Positions 1 to 6,752 of a stretch of 10,505 bases of DNA are shown piece by piece. Source of the DNA: Paracoccaceae bacterium. Its GTDB lineage: Bacteria; Pseudomonadota; Alphaproteobacteria; Rhodobacterales; Rhodobacteraceae. How positions within the stretch are numbered: the first letter of the stretch is position 1; the number at the start of each line of letters is the position of its first letter. The DNA is taken from positions 1 through 10,505 of the forward strand of contig JAMWZF010000086.1 of NCBI GenBank assembly GCA_024304875.1, read 5' to 3'. The position numbers and the translations under genes are program-made. A model generated the notes under the pieces. That model had not been told where the DNA came from and made no database searches. It was given only the letters and a program-made list of their open reading frames with translations.

Positions 1-485
1 CCCGCCAGCACGCCGACGAGCGTGCCGAGGAACAGCGCCAGCAGCATCGCCGTCAGGCCCACCGCCATCGAGGTCTGCCCGCCCATGATCATCCGCCCCA
101 GGATGTCCCGGCCCAGCTGGTCGCTGCCGAGGGGATGGGCCCAGGTGACCTTCAGCCCGCTTTCCGCCGGGTTGACGAAGCAGGACAGGATGTCCCCCCA
201 GGGCAGGGAGAAACAGGCGAAGATGTGCCGCGTGTTGCGGGCGCGGATGTCGGTCGCGGTGGGGTCGATCGGCCAGAGCCAGTCGCCGAAGAGGACGAAG
301 AGGACCACGCCGATGAAGAAGCCGCCGCCGAAGAGCGCGCCCTTGTGGGTGCGGAACTGGTCCCAGACGTCCCACCACTGGGAGCGGACGGGGGGCATGT
401 GCTCGAGCGGGCCGGCGGCGCCGACGACGCCGGTGGAGGCGGGCACCTCCGCCGATAGGCTTCCGTCCTGGGGCCGGTCAGTCAT
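1..485 (-). CDS. DppC/OppC-like ABC transporter permease, partial (N-terminal 161 residues)
   Basis: Inner-membrane permease of a peptide-type ABC importer; it should pair with the DppB-like permease encoded just before it to form the translocation channel. I read the start as the ATG at 485-483 (protein begins MTDRPQDG), eight bases after the stop of the preceding permease gene, with a purine-rich GAGAG just upstream. The visible part has a cytoplasmic tail of about 48 residues, a first membrane segment near residues 51-67 (LFGGGFFIGVVLFVLFG), a long periplasmic loop, and then the OppC/DppC family signature HPLGSDQLGRDILGR at 117-131, followed by the second membrane segment. The EAA loop lies beyond the window edge, so completeness cannot be judged. 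The loop before the signature seems longer than in typical DppC proteins and carries two cysteines (C91, C102). The family call is strong; the substrate is unknown. Confidence 0.9.
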   Translation of the reverse strand, partial: MTDRPQDGSLSAEVPASTGVVGAAGPLEHMPPVRSQWWDVWDQFRTHKGALFGGGFFIGVVLFVLFGDWLWPIDPTATDIRARNTRHIFACFSLPWGDILSCFVNPAESGLKVTWAHPLGSDQLGRDILGRMIMGGQTSMAVGLTAMLLALFLGTLVGVLA

Positions 486-493
486 GGCGACTC

Positions 494-1531
494 TCAATCA
501 TAGCGAATTCGGGGGTCCAGGATGCCGTAGAGCAGGTCGGCGATCAGGTTGAACATCACGATCAGCACCGCGAAGATGAAGGTCAGGGTCTGCACCGTCG
601 GCAGGTCGTTGGCCTGGATCTGGGTGATCAGCAGCTGGCCGATCCCGTTCACCTTGAACACCTGCTCGGTGATGATCGCGCCGCCGAAGATGGCCGGGAT
701 GCCGAGGGCGATGACGGTGACGACCGGGATCATCGAGTTGCGCAGGACGTGCGTGAGGACGACGACCCATTCGGTCATCCCCTTGGCCCGCGCGGTGCGC
801 ACGTAGTCCTGCCCGAGGTTGTCGAGCATCGAGGCGCGCATGAACCGCGACAGCTGCGCCGTGGTCTGCAGGGCCAGGACCATGACCGGCAGGATCATCT
901 GCTGCACCTGCACCTTGAAGCTTGCCCAGTCGGTCACGACGTGCGTCGTGTCGTAGATCGAGGGCAGCCAGCCCAGCTGGACCGAGAAGATGACGATCAC
1001 GAGCACGCCCGAGAAGAACGGCGGGATCGAGTAGCCGACCATGCTGACGAAGGTCCCGACGTTGTCGAAGACCGAATACTGCCGGTAGGCCGAGAGGATC
1101 CCGATGGGCAGGGCGATGAGGACGCCGACGACGTAGGACATGCCGACGACCCAGAGCGTCTGGGGCAGGCGCTGGACCACGAGGTCCATGACCGGCCCGC
1201 GGGTCTGCCACGAGATGACGCGGTCCATGCCGGCCGAGAAGGAGGTGTCGGGGAGCCAACCGAAGAGGAAGCTCGAATTGGTCAGCCAGTCGAGGAAGAC
1301 CATCGGTTCGACCCAGAAGAACTGGTAGAGCCAGAGACCGAAGCGCACCGGCCAGGGCCGGCCGAGGCCGAGCGCTTCGCGCATCCGGGCCTTCACCTCG
1401 TCGGGCACGGTCAGGGGCACCTGCGCCATCGGATCGCCGGGGGCGAGTTCCAGCAGCAGGAAGATCACCAGCGCGATGAAGAGCAGCGTGGGGATCGACA
1501 GGAGAAGGCGTCGGATGGCGTAGGTGAGCAT
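494..1531 (-). CDS. DppB/OppB-like ABC transporter permease
   Basis: Inner-membrane permease, partner of the DppC-like protein. The 345-residue protein starts MLTYAIRRLL, with a first membrane segment at about 10-29 ending in the family motif LAPGDP (29-34). A periplasmic stretch of nearly 100 residues follows, then further segments near 126-148, 158-183, 213-230, 268-290 and 314-336. The EAA loop that docks on the ATPases is visible at about 242-271 (DYVRTARAKG and the RNSMIP that follows). It ends LDPRIRYD, typical of the family. An in-frame TTG at 1552 would add seven residues, but the ATG at 1531-1529 gives the usual DppB N-terminus. No good Shine-Dalgarno sequence precedes that ATG (only GAAAGA), so translation may be weaker than for the binding protein upstream. 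The periplasmic stretch before VQRLPQTL is longer than in E. coli DppB, suggesting a distinct subfamily. No cysteines are present. Confidence 0.93.
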   Translation of the reverse strand: MLTYAIRRLLLSIPTLLFIALVIFLLLELAPGDPMAQVPLTVPDEVKARMREALGLGRPWPVRFGLWLYQFFWVEPMVFLDWLTNSSFLFGWLPDTSFSAGMDRVISWQTRGPVMDLVVQRLPQTLWVVGMSYVVGVLIALPIGILSAYRQYSVFDNVGTFVSMVGYSIPPFFSGVLVIVIFSVQLGWLPSIYDTTHVVTDWASFKVQVQQMILPVMVLALQTTAQLSRFMRASMLDNLGQDYVRTARAKGMTEWVVVLTHVLRNSMIPVVTVIALGIPAIFGGAIITEQVFKVNGIGQLLITQIQANDLPTVQTLTFIFAVLIVMFNLIADLLYGILDPRIRYD

Positions 1532-1550
1532 CGGCGTCTTTCGGCAGGGC

Positions 1551-1607
1551 AAGGCGGGGCTGGCCCCGCCTTACGAGGCGGCGGAGGGCCCGCAAAGGCC
1601 CTCCGCC
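1551..1607 (-). promoter_or_regulatory. Two tandem hairpins between binding-protein and permease genes
   Basis: The 88-base gap between the binding-protein stop and the permease start holds two perfect inverted repeats. In transcription order the first is 1607-1580: an 11-bp stem GGCGGAGGGCC / GGCCCTCCGCC with a 6-base loop. The second is 1572-1551: a 10-bp stem AAGGCGGGGC / GCCCCGCCTT closing on two bases, so about 9 bp with a 4-base loop in practice. No run of U follows either stem, so they do not look like simple intrinsic terminators. Such structures after a binding-protein gene (malE-malF is the textbook case) protect the 3' end of the upstream message or slow read-through, giving more binding protein than permease. 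The repeats are seen directly; the function is inferred. Confidence 0.55.
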
Positions 1608-1619
1608 CGTTGGGTCAGG

Positions 1620-3335
1620 TCACTCGGTCCGGTACCAGTCGGCGACGTTCCACAGCTCGGAATCCCAGGTGTTGAGGTCAACACCGCCGAGGCTGTTGGA
1701 GTGCGCCGAGATCCGGCCACGGTCGACCAGCGGGATCATCATACCGCCCTGCACGGCCATGTCGTTCAGCTCGCGCGCGATGCGGCCCCGCTCCTCGATG
1801 TCGGCGGTCTGCGCCAGTTCGGCCCAGAGCGCGTCGTACTCTTCCGAGCAGAAGCGGGTGATGTTCTCGCCCTGCCACTGGGTGGCGGGAGAGGGGATGT
1901 TGCCGCACAGGCCGTTGCCGAGGTAGGCCTGCGGATCGGTGCCCGGGAAGTTGTTCGCGTACATCTGCACGTCCGCGTAGAACTTCTGGAAGGTATCGGG
2001 CGAGCCCGCGTCGCCGCCGAAGAACACCGACGAATCGATGTTGCGCAGCTCGACCGAGAAGCCGATCTCTTCCCACCATTCCTTGATCAGCGCCTGGAAG
2101 TCCTGGCGGACGGCGTTGGTCGAGGTCTGGTAGAGCAGGTTCATCGGCACGCCGTCCGGGGTCTCGCGGACGCCGTCGCCGTCGGTGTCGACGTAGCCGG
2201 CTTCCTCGAGCATGGCCTTGGCGCCTTCGAGGTCCTGGGTGTCACAGGTCATCGAGGTGGAGGCGTAGATTTCCGGCGCCGGAACCCAGTTGCAGGTCAC
2301 GCGGCCGGCGGGGCCGTAGCCGATTTCAACCAGCAGCGGCCGGTCGATGGCCATGGACATCGCGTTGTAGACCGCCGGGTCCTGCAGGAAGGGGTGCGGG
2401 CCGACGACCGAGCGCTCGTCCGGGCCGAGGTTCGGATCGGGGTTGGTGTGGTTGAGCATGATCCGCTCGACCAGCGTGCCGAAGCCCGCGACCGGAACGC
2501 CCTGGCCGCCCTGCTCCATCTGGGCGATGACCTCGGGCGCCAGCTGGAGGTTCCAGGCGTAGTCGAACTCGCCGGTCTCCATCACGGCCCGGCCCGCCGC
2601 AGCGGCATCGCCGCCGCCCTTGAAGGTGACCGACTGGAACGCCGGCTTGCCCTCTTCGCGGTAGTTCTCGTTGGCTTCCATCTGGATCACGTCGTTCGGA
2701 CGGAAATCCGTGACGACGAAAGGCCCGGTGCCGATCGGGTTGTAGTTCTGCTCGGTGCAGGTCGAGGCCGCGGCGCCGAGGCACTCGGCGAACTGGGCCG
2801 CCTGCAGGATCGGGCTCTCGGCGCCGACGAAGGGCAGGTAGGGGTTCGGGGTCGGACCTTCGTAGGTGACGACCACGGTCTGCTCGTCGGGCGTCTCGAC
2901 CGAGGCGACCCGCTCGAACTTGGCGCCCTGGGCGCAGCCGCCCTCGGGGTGGGTGCAGTATTCCCAGGTGAAGCGCACGTCTTCCGAGGTGAAGGGCGTG
3001 CCGTCCGACCAGGTGATGCCGGGGGTGATCTTCCAGGTGATCTGCGTCAGGTCCTCGGACACGCCGCCGTTGGCGACGGTCGGGATCTCGTCGACCAGCC
3101 ACGGCACCAGCTCGCCCGACGGGTTGTAGCGGGCCAGCGGCTCGAGGATCATGGACGAGGCTTCCACGTCCTTGGTCCCGCCCGACAGGAAGGGGTTCAG
3201 GATCGAGGGGGCCTGCCAGTAGAGGATACGGACCTCTCCGTCACGGCCGCGCTCGCCCTCGTGGGCCTCGGCGTGGACCATCGGGGCCGTGGCCACCGCG
3301 GCGATCGCACCGAGAAGTGCTGTTCTTAGTTTCAT
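1620..3335 (-). CDS. Periplasmic solute-binding protein of peptide-type ABC importer (SBP_bac_5)
   Basis: Periplasmic receptor that captures the substrate and delivers it to the DppBC-like permeases. It has 571 residues, somewhat longer than most family members (about 500-540). A Sec signal peptide is clear: K2/R4, hydrophobic core at about 6-19, likely signal peptidase I cleavage after VHA (residue 22). There is no lipobox. The SBP_bac_5 features follow in order: ILYWQAPSILNPF near 37-49, ITWSDGTPFTSEDVRFTWEY (107-126), NPIGTGPFVV (199-208), the AMSMAIDRPLL helix (325-335), and a DTDGDG acidic loop (383-388). Eight cysteines lie in four closely spaced pairs (127/134, 185/193, 348/364, 477/496), which suggests disulfides in the periplasm. 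The start ATG is preceded by AAGGAG six bases away (3342-3347), the best ribosome site in the operon, and overlaps the upstream ATPase stop by four bases (ATGA). The ligand may be a peptide, an opine or an acylated amino acid and cannot be told from the sequence. Confidence 0.93.
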   Translation of the reverse strand: MKLRTALLGAIAAVATAPMVHAEAHEGERGRDGEVRILYWQAPSILNPFLSGGTKDVEASSMILEPLARYNPSGELVPWLVDEIPTVANGGVSEDLTQITWKITPGITWSDGTPFTSEDVRFTWEYCTHPEGGCAQGAKFERVASVETPDEQTVVVTYEGPTPNPYLPFVGAESPILQAAQFAECLGAAASTCTEQNYNPIGTGPFVVTDFRPNDVIQMEANENYREEGKPAFQSVTFKGGGDAAAAGRAVMETGEFDYAWNLQLAPEVIAQMEQGGQGVPVAGFGTLVERIMLNHTNPDPNLGPDERSVVGPHPFLQDPAVYNAMSMAIDRPLLVEIGYGPAGRVTCNWVPAPEIYASTSMTCDTQDLEGAKAMLEEAGYVDTDGDGVRETPDGVPMNLLYQTSTNAVRQDFQALIKEWWEEIGFSVELRNIDSSVFFGGDAGSPDTFQKFYADVQMYANNFPGTDPQAYLGNGLCGNIPSPATQWQGENITRFCSEEYDALWAELAQTADIEERGRIARELNDMAVQGGMMIPLVDRGRISAHSNSLGGVDLNTWDSELWNVADWYRTE

Positions 3336-4399
3336 TTCACTCTCCTTGTTGGATGCTCTTGTTCCTCAACGGGCGCCGCCGTTGTCCCGGCGGTCTGGTC
3401 TTGTGTCTCGTTGTAGAGGTGGCAGGCCACGTAGCGGCCCGGCCGGACCTCGCGATAGTCGGGGTCGATGTCCCGGCAGATGTCCATCACCCTGGGGCAG
3501 CGGGTGCAGAAGTTGCAGCCCTTGGGCGGATTGGCGGGCGAGGGCACGTCGCCGGTCAGGATGATCCGCTCGGCGGTGTCGTGCAGGACCGGATCCGGCT
3601 CGGGCACCGCCGAGAGCAGCGCCTCGGTATAGGGATGCAAGGGCTCGGCATAGAGCGCCTCGCGCGGGCTCAGCTCCACGATCTTGCCGAGGTACATCAC
3701 CGCGACGCGGGTCGCGATGTGGCGCACCATGCTGAGGTCGTGGGAGATGAACAGGTAGGTGAGCCCGAATTCCTTCTGCAGGTCCTCAAGCAGGTTCACG
3801 ACCTGCGCCTGGATCGACACGTCGAGGGCCGCGATGGGCTCGTCGCACACGATGAACTTGGGGTTCAGGGCCAGCGCGCGGGCGATCCCGATCCGCTGGC
3901 GCTGCCCGCCCGAGAAGGCGTGGGGATAGCGGCCCGCGAACCGGCGGTTGAGGCCAACAGCGTCCATCAGCTGGAACACCTTCTCGCGCTTCTCGGCCTT
4001 GGACATCTTCGTGTGCTCGTCCAGCGGCTCCTGGATGATCGACTGCACCGTCATCCGGGGGTTCAGCGAGGCCTGAGGATCCTGGAACACCATCTGCATC
4101 GTCGGGCGCATCTGGCGAAGCGAGGCCTGCGGCACCTGGCCGATGTCCCGCCCGTCGATCCGGATCGTGCCTTCGGTGATGTCGTAGAGGCGCAGGACCG
4201 CGCGGCCACAGGTGCTTTTCCCGCAGCCCGATTCGCCGACGACGCCCAGTGTCTCGCCCTCGTGGATGTCGAAGCTGACGCCGTCGACGGCCTTCACCGC
4301 GCCCACCTGCCGGCGGAACAGGCCGGCTGTGATGGGAAAATGCATCTTGAGGCCGCGCACCTCGACGAGGGGCTTCTTCGCGGGGGCGGCGTCAAGCAT
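3332..4399 (-). CDS. DppF/OppF-like ABC transporter ATP-binding protein
   Basis: Cytoplasmic ATPase that powers the importer together with the DppD-like protein. It has 355 residues, a little above the usual 320-335. Visible motifs: Walker A GESGCGKST at 55-63, Q-loop Q106 in VFQDPQASLNP, ABC signature SGGQRQR at 163-169, Walker B FIVCDE with catalytic E187, D-loop ALD, and switch H220. The C-terminal oligopeptide/dipeptide (oligo_HPY) region contains HPYTEALLSAVPEPDP and then a cysteine cluster CNFCTRCPRVMDIC (C295, C298, C301, C308), plus C326. This cluster is typical of DppD/OppD/OppF proteins, and in some of them it holds an iron-sulfur cluster. The start ATG has GGAGG six bases upstream (4406-4410) and overlaps the DppD-like gene by eight bases, so translation is probably coupled. 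The tail after the cysteines (about 331-355) is polar and contains the ribosome site for the binding protein. Confidence 0.95.
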   Translation of the reverse strand: MLDAAPAKKPLVEVRGLKMHFPITAGLFRRQVGAVKAVDGVSFDIHEGETLGVVGESGCGKSTCGRAVLRLYDITEGTIRIDGRDIGQVPQASLRQMRPTMQMVFQDPQASLNPRMTVQSIIQEPLDEHTKMSKAEKREKVFQLMDAVGLNRRFAGRYPHAFSGGQRQRIGIARALALNPKFIVCDEPIAALDVSIQAQVVNLLEDLQKEFGLTYLFISHDLSMVRHIATRVAVMYLGKIVELSPREALYAEPLHPYTEALLSAVPEPDPVLHDTAERIILTGDVPSPANPPKGCNFCTRCPRVMDICRDIDPDYREVRPGRYVACHLYNETQDQTAGTTAAPVEEQEHPTRRVK

Positions 4400-5405
4400 G
4401 GGCCGCCTCCGGCATCACGTCGCCGCTCTCGGCCTTGAAGCAGGCCGCGTCGTGGCCGTCGCCCACGGTGTAGCGGGCCGGGTTCTCGCGCTCGCAGCGG
4501 TCGAAGGCATGGGCGCAGCGGTCGCGGAAGGGGCAGGCGGTGGGGTGGGCGGTCAGCATCGGCGGCTGGCCCTCGATGATCGTCAGCCGGGCCTCGCGCT
4601 CGCCCGAGACCTTGGGCACGGTCTTGAGCAGGGCCGCGGTGTAGGGATGGCGCGGATTGGCGAAGAGCTCGCGCACCGGCGCCTGTTCCACGATCTGCCC
4701 GCCGTACATGACCAGCACCCGGTCCGCGATGCCGGCGATGACGCCGAGGTCGTGGGTGATCCAGATCACCGCCATTCCGAGCCGGCTCTGCAGGTCGGCC
4801 ATGAGTTCGAGAATCTGCGCCTGGATCGTCACGTCCAGCGCCGTCGTCGGCTCGTCCGCGATCAGCACCTTGGGGTCGCAGGCAAGCGCGATGGCGATCA
4901 TCACCCGCTGGCGCATGCCGCCCGAAAACTGGTGCGGATAGTCCTTCAGCCGCTCCCGCGCATCGGGGATGCCGACCAGTTCCAGCAGTTCGACGGCCCG
5001 GTCGTTCGCCGCCTTCTTCGACATCCCCATGTGCTTGCGCAGGGGCTCGCGCAGCTGGAAGCCGACGCTGAAGGTGGGGTTCAGGCTCGTCATCGGGTCC
5101 TGGAAGACGAAGCCGACCTTGCCGCCTCGCACCGCCCGCAGGGTCCGGGCGTCGGCCTTCAGGAGGTCCACCCCGTCCAGCAGGACTTCGCCCGAGCGGA
5201 TCTCGGCCGGCGGCATGGGCAGAAGGCCCAGCAACGACATCATCGTCACGGACTTGCCCGAGCCGCTTTCGCCGACGACGCCGAGCAGTTCGCCCGCCTT
5301 GAGGTCGAAACTCACGGAATTGACGGCGTGCACCTCGCCCGATCGCGTGCGAAACACGGTCTTGAGGTCCCGGACATCCAGGACCGTTGGGGCCGTTTCG
5401 GCCAT
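4392..5405 (-). CDS. DppD/OppD-like ABC transporter ATP-binding protein
   Basis: Cytoplasmic ATPase and first gene of the importer operon. It has 337 residues, the normal length. Motifs: Walker A GESGSGKS at 45-52, Q-loop Q102 in FVFQDPMTSLNP, ABC signature SGGMRQR at 161-167, Walker B VLIADE with catalytic E185, D-loop ALDVTIQAQ, and switch H218 in WITHDLGVIAG. The SGGMRQR signature and MTSLNP Q-loop are those of the DppD/OppD half rather than DppF. The C-terminal region carries HPYTAALLKTVP and cysteines C291, C297, C304 and C322, spaced as in the family's metal or iron-sulfur site. The start ATG at 5405-5403 is preceded by a G-run (AGGGGGG), a weak but plausible ribosome site about six bases away. 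The gene faces away from the deacetylase gene across the 189-base control region. Confidence 0.95.
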   Translation of the reverse strand: MAETAPTVLDVRDLKTVFRTRSGEVHAVNSVSFDLKAGELLGVVGESGSGKSVTMMSLLGLLPMPPAEIRSGEVLLDGVDLLKADARTLRAVRGGKVGFVFQDPMTSLNPTFSVGFQLREPLRKHMGMSKKAANDRAVELLELVGIPDARERLKDYPHQFSGGMRQRVMIAIALACDPKVLIADEPTTALDVTIQAQILELMADLQSRLGMAVIWITHDLGVIAGIADRVLVMYGGQIVEQAPVRELFANPRHPYTAALLKTVPKVSGEREARLTIIEGQPPMLTAHPTACPFRDRCAHAFDRCERENPARYTVGDGHDAACFKAESGDVMPEAAHA

Positions 5406-5594
5406 TCAGAACCCCCCTGAAGGCTCAAGGGCTTTCCGCCTGTTGGTGGGGCGGACGCCCATATTATCGGCAGACGTTACCATGGGATCGTTGTCGGGCA
5501 ATAGGGAGCGTTGGGGAAGGGAAACGGGCGCGATTGCTTGACCCTGCCGGAAAAGCTGCCCAAGCCTGCGGCAACTGCCACCCAAGGAGGCACC
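5406..5594. promoter_or_regulatory. Divergent promoter region between importer operon and argE-like gene
   Basis: This 189-base non-coding stretch must carry promoters for the leftward importer operon and probably for the rightward enzyme genes. The only AT-rich box is ATATTATC at 5461-5468. Read leftward it gives GATAAT and read rightward TATTAT, both one mismatch from a TATAAT -10 box. No convincing TTGACA-like -35 sits 16-18 bases from it in either direction. TTGACC at 5538-5543 lacks a partner -10. An imperfect 18-base palindrome at 5474-5491 (ACGTTACCATGGGATCGT, 7 of 9 positions symmetric per half) is a possible operator. A 6-bp inverted repeat TCCGCC / GGCGGA at 5435-5455 lies in the importer leader. 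No regulator gene is encoded in the window. Confidence 0.45.
5584..5590 (+). promoter_or_regulatory. Ribosome binding site that fixes the argE-like start
   Basis: A full AAGGAGG lies four bases before the ATG at 5595-5597. The reading frame stays open for 28 codons upstream, but those codons have no family homology and no such site, so this element decides the start. Confidence 0.8.
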
Positions 5595-6752
5595 ATGAAA
5601 CCGCGCGACATCCTTCAGTCCCTCGTGGCGTTTCCGACGGTCAGCCGGGACAGCAACCTCGATCTGATCGCCTATGTCGAAGGCCTTCTGGCCGATGCGG
5701 GGATCGAGACGACGCGGGTGCCGAACGCCGAAGGCGACAAGGCCGGCCTATTTGCCTCGGTCGGCCCCGACGCCCCCGGCGGCGTCGTCCTCTCGGGGCA
5801 CACCGACGTGGTGCCGACCGATGGCCAGGACTGGGCCACCGACCCCTGGGTCCTGACCGAGAAGGACGGAAGGCTCTACGGCCGGGGCTCCGTCGACATG
5901 AAGGGATTCGACGCCCTCGCCATCGCCGCGATGATTCAAGCCGCGAAATCCGGCGATCTCAAGCGCCCCCTCCAGATCGCCCTCAGCTACGACGAGGAGG
6001 TCGGCTGCACCGGCGCCCCGCCCCTGATCGAGGCGCTTCTCGCCTCGGGCCTGCCGAAGGCCGAGACCGCCCTCGTCGGCGAGCCCTCGGACCTCAAGGT
6101 CGTGACCGGCCACAAGGGGGGCCTCAGCTACCACGTCCACGTCCGCGGCCACGAGGTCCACTCCTCGATCATGCACACCGGGGTGAATGCGATCATGGAA
6201 GGGGCGAAGCTGATCGACTGGGCCAACCGGACCAACGCGACAAGCATGGCCGCCACGCCCGGCCCCCTGGCGGCGGAGTTCATCCCGCCCTGGACCACGA
6301 TCCACACCGGGACCATCCGCGGCGGCACCGCCCACAACATTACCGCCGCCGACTGCCACTTCGACTACGATTTCCGCATCGTCCCCGGCGATGATCCCGC
6401 GGATTGGCAGGCGCGATTCGAGGCCGAGGTGGCGCGACTGACAGCGGGCATGCAGGCCGTGGCGCCGTCGTCGGGCATCGACGCCGCGCAGGCCTTCACC
6501 CTGCCGCCGCTGGTCCCCGAGGAGGACGGCGCCGCCGAGCGCCTGATGCGCCAGCTGACCGGCGACAACGGCACCCATGTCGTCAGCTACGGCACCGAGG
6601 GCGGGCATTTCCAGGCGGCAGGCTATTCCTGCGTGGTCTGCGGGCCCGGCGACATCGGCCGGGCCCACAAGGCGGACGAATACATCACGATTGACGAGCT
6701 GGAGGCCGGCTGGGCCTTCATGGAGAAGCTGCTGACATGGCTGCGCACCTGA
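5595..6752 (+). CDS. argE: Acetylornithine deacetylase-like M20 metallohydrolase (ArgE type)
   Basis: Zinc-dependent cytoplasmic hydrolase of the M20A/ArgE family, which cleaves N-acetyl-L-ornithine (and other N-acyl amino acids) to the free amino acid and acetate. It has 385 residues, normal for ArgE. The metal and catalytic residues are all present: SGHTD with H69 and D71, GRGSVDMKG with D101, SYDEEVGC with E134 (general base) and E135, GEPS with E163, and AHKADEY with H358. The dimerisation (lid) domain occupies about 170-280, starting at GHKGGLSYHVHVRG. The family's SYGTEGGHFQ is at 331-340. Rhodobacteraceae commonly make ornithine with the transacetylase ArgJ, so an ArgE-like enzyme beside a peptide-type importer and an amino acid oxidase-like gene is more likely catabolic. 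That point is inference, and the true substrate may not be acetylornithine. The gene overlaps the next one by 16 bases. Confidence 0.88.
   Translation: MKPRDILQSLVAFPTVSRDSNLDLIAYVEGLLADAGIETTRVPNAEGDKAGLFASVGPDAPGGVVLSGHTDVVPTDGQDWATDPWVLTEKDGRLYGRGSVDMKGFDALAIAAMIQAAKSGDLKRPLQIALSYDEEVGCTGAPPLIEALLASGLPKAETALVGEPSDLKVVTGHKGGLSYHVHVRGHEVHSSIMHTGVNAIMEGAKLIDWANRTNATSMAATPGPLAAEFIPPWTTIHTGTIRGGTAHNITAADCHFDYDFRIVPGDDPADWQARFEAEVARLTAGMQAVAPSSGIDAAQAFTLPPLVPEEDGAAERLMRQLTGDNGTHVVSYGTEGGHFQAAGYSCVVCGPGDIGRAHKADEYITIDELEAGWAFMEKLLTWLRT

Noticed and set aside
1524..3329. A 601-codon open frame on the plus strand, antisense to the binding-protein gene
   Set aside because: It is the mirror of a high-GC coding strand: its product is dominated by Arg, Gly, Val, Asp and His with no domain, while the opposite strand has a signal peptide, family motifs and a strong ribosome site.
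3317..5420. Two long plus-strand open frames (373 and 402 codons) opposite the ATPase genes
   Set aside because: Both have low-complexity shadow composition and no motifs, whereas the minus strand encodes complete Walker A, signature and Walker B motifs.
5511..5594. N-terminal extension of the ArgE-like protein by 28 codons
   Set aside because: The AAGGAGG directly before the ATG at 5595 and the normal ArgE length from there argue against it.
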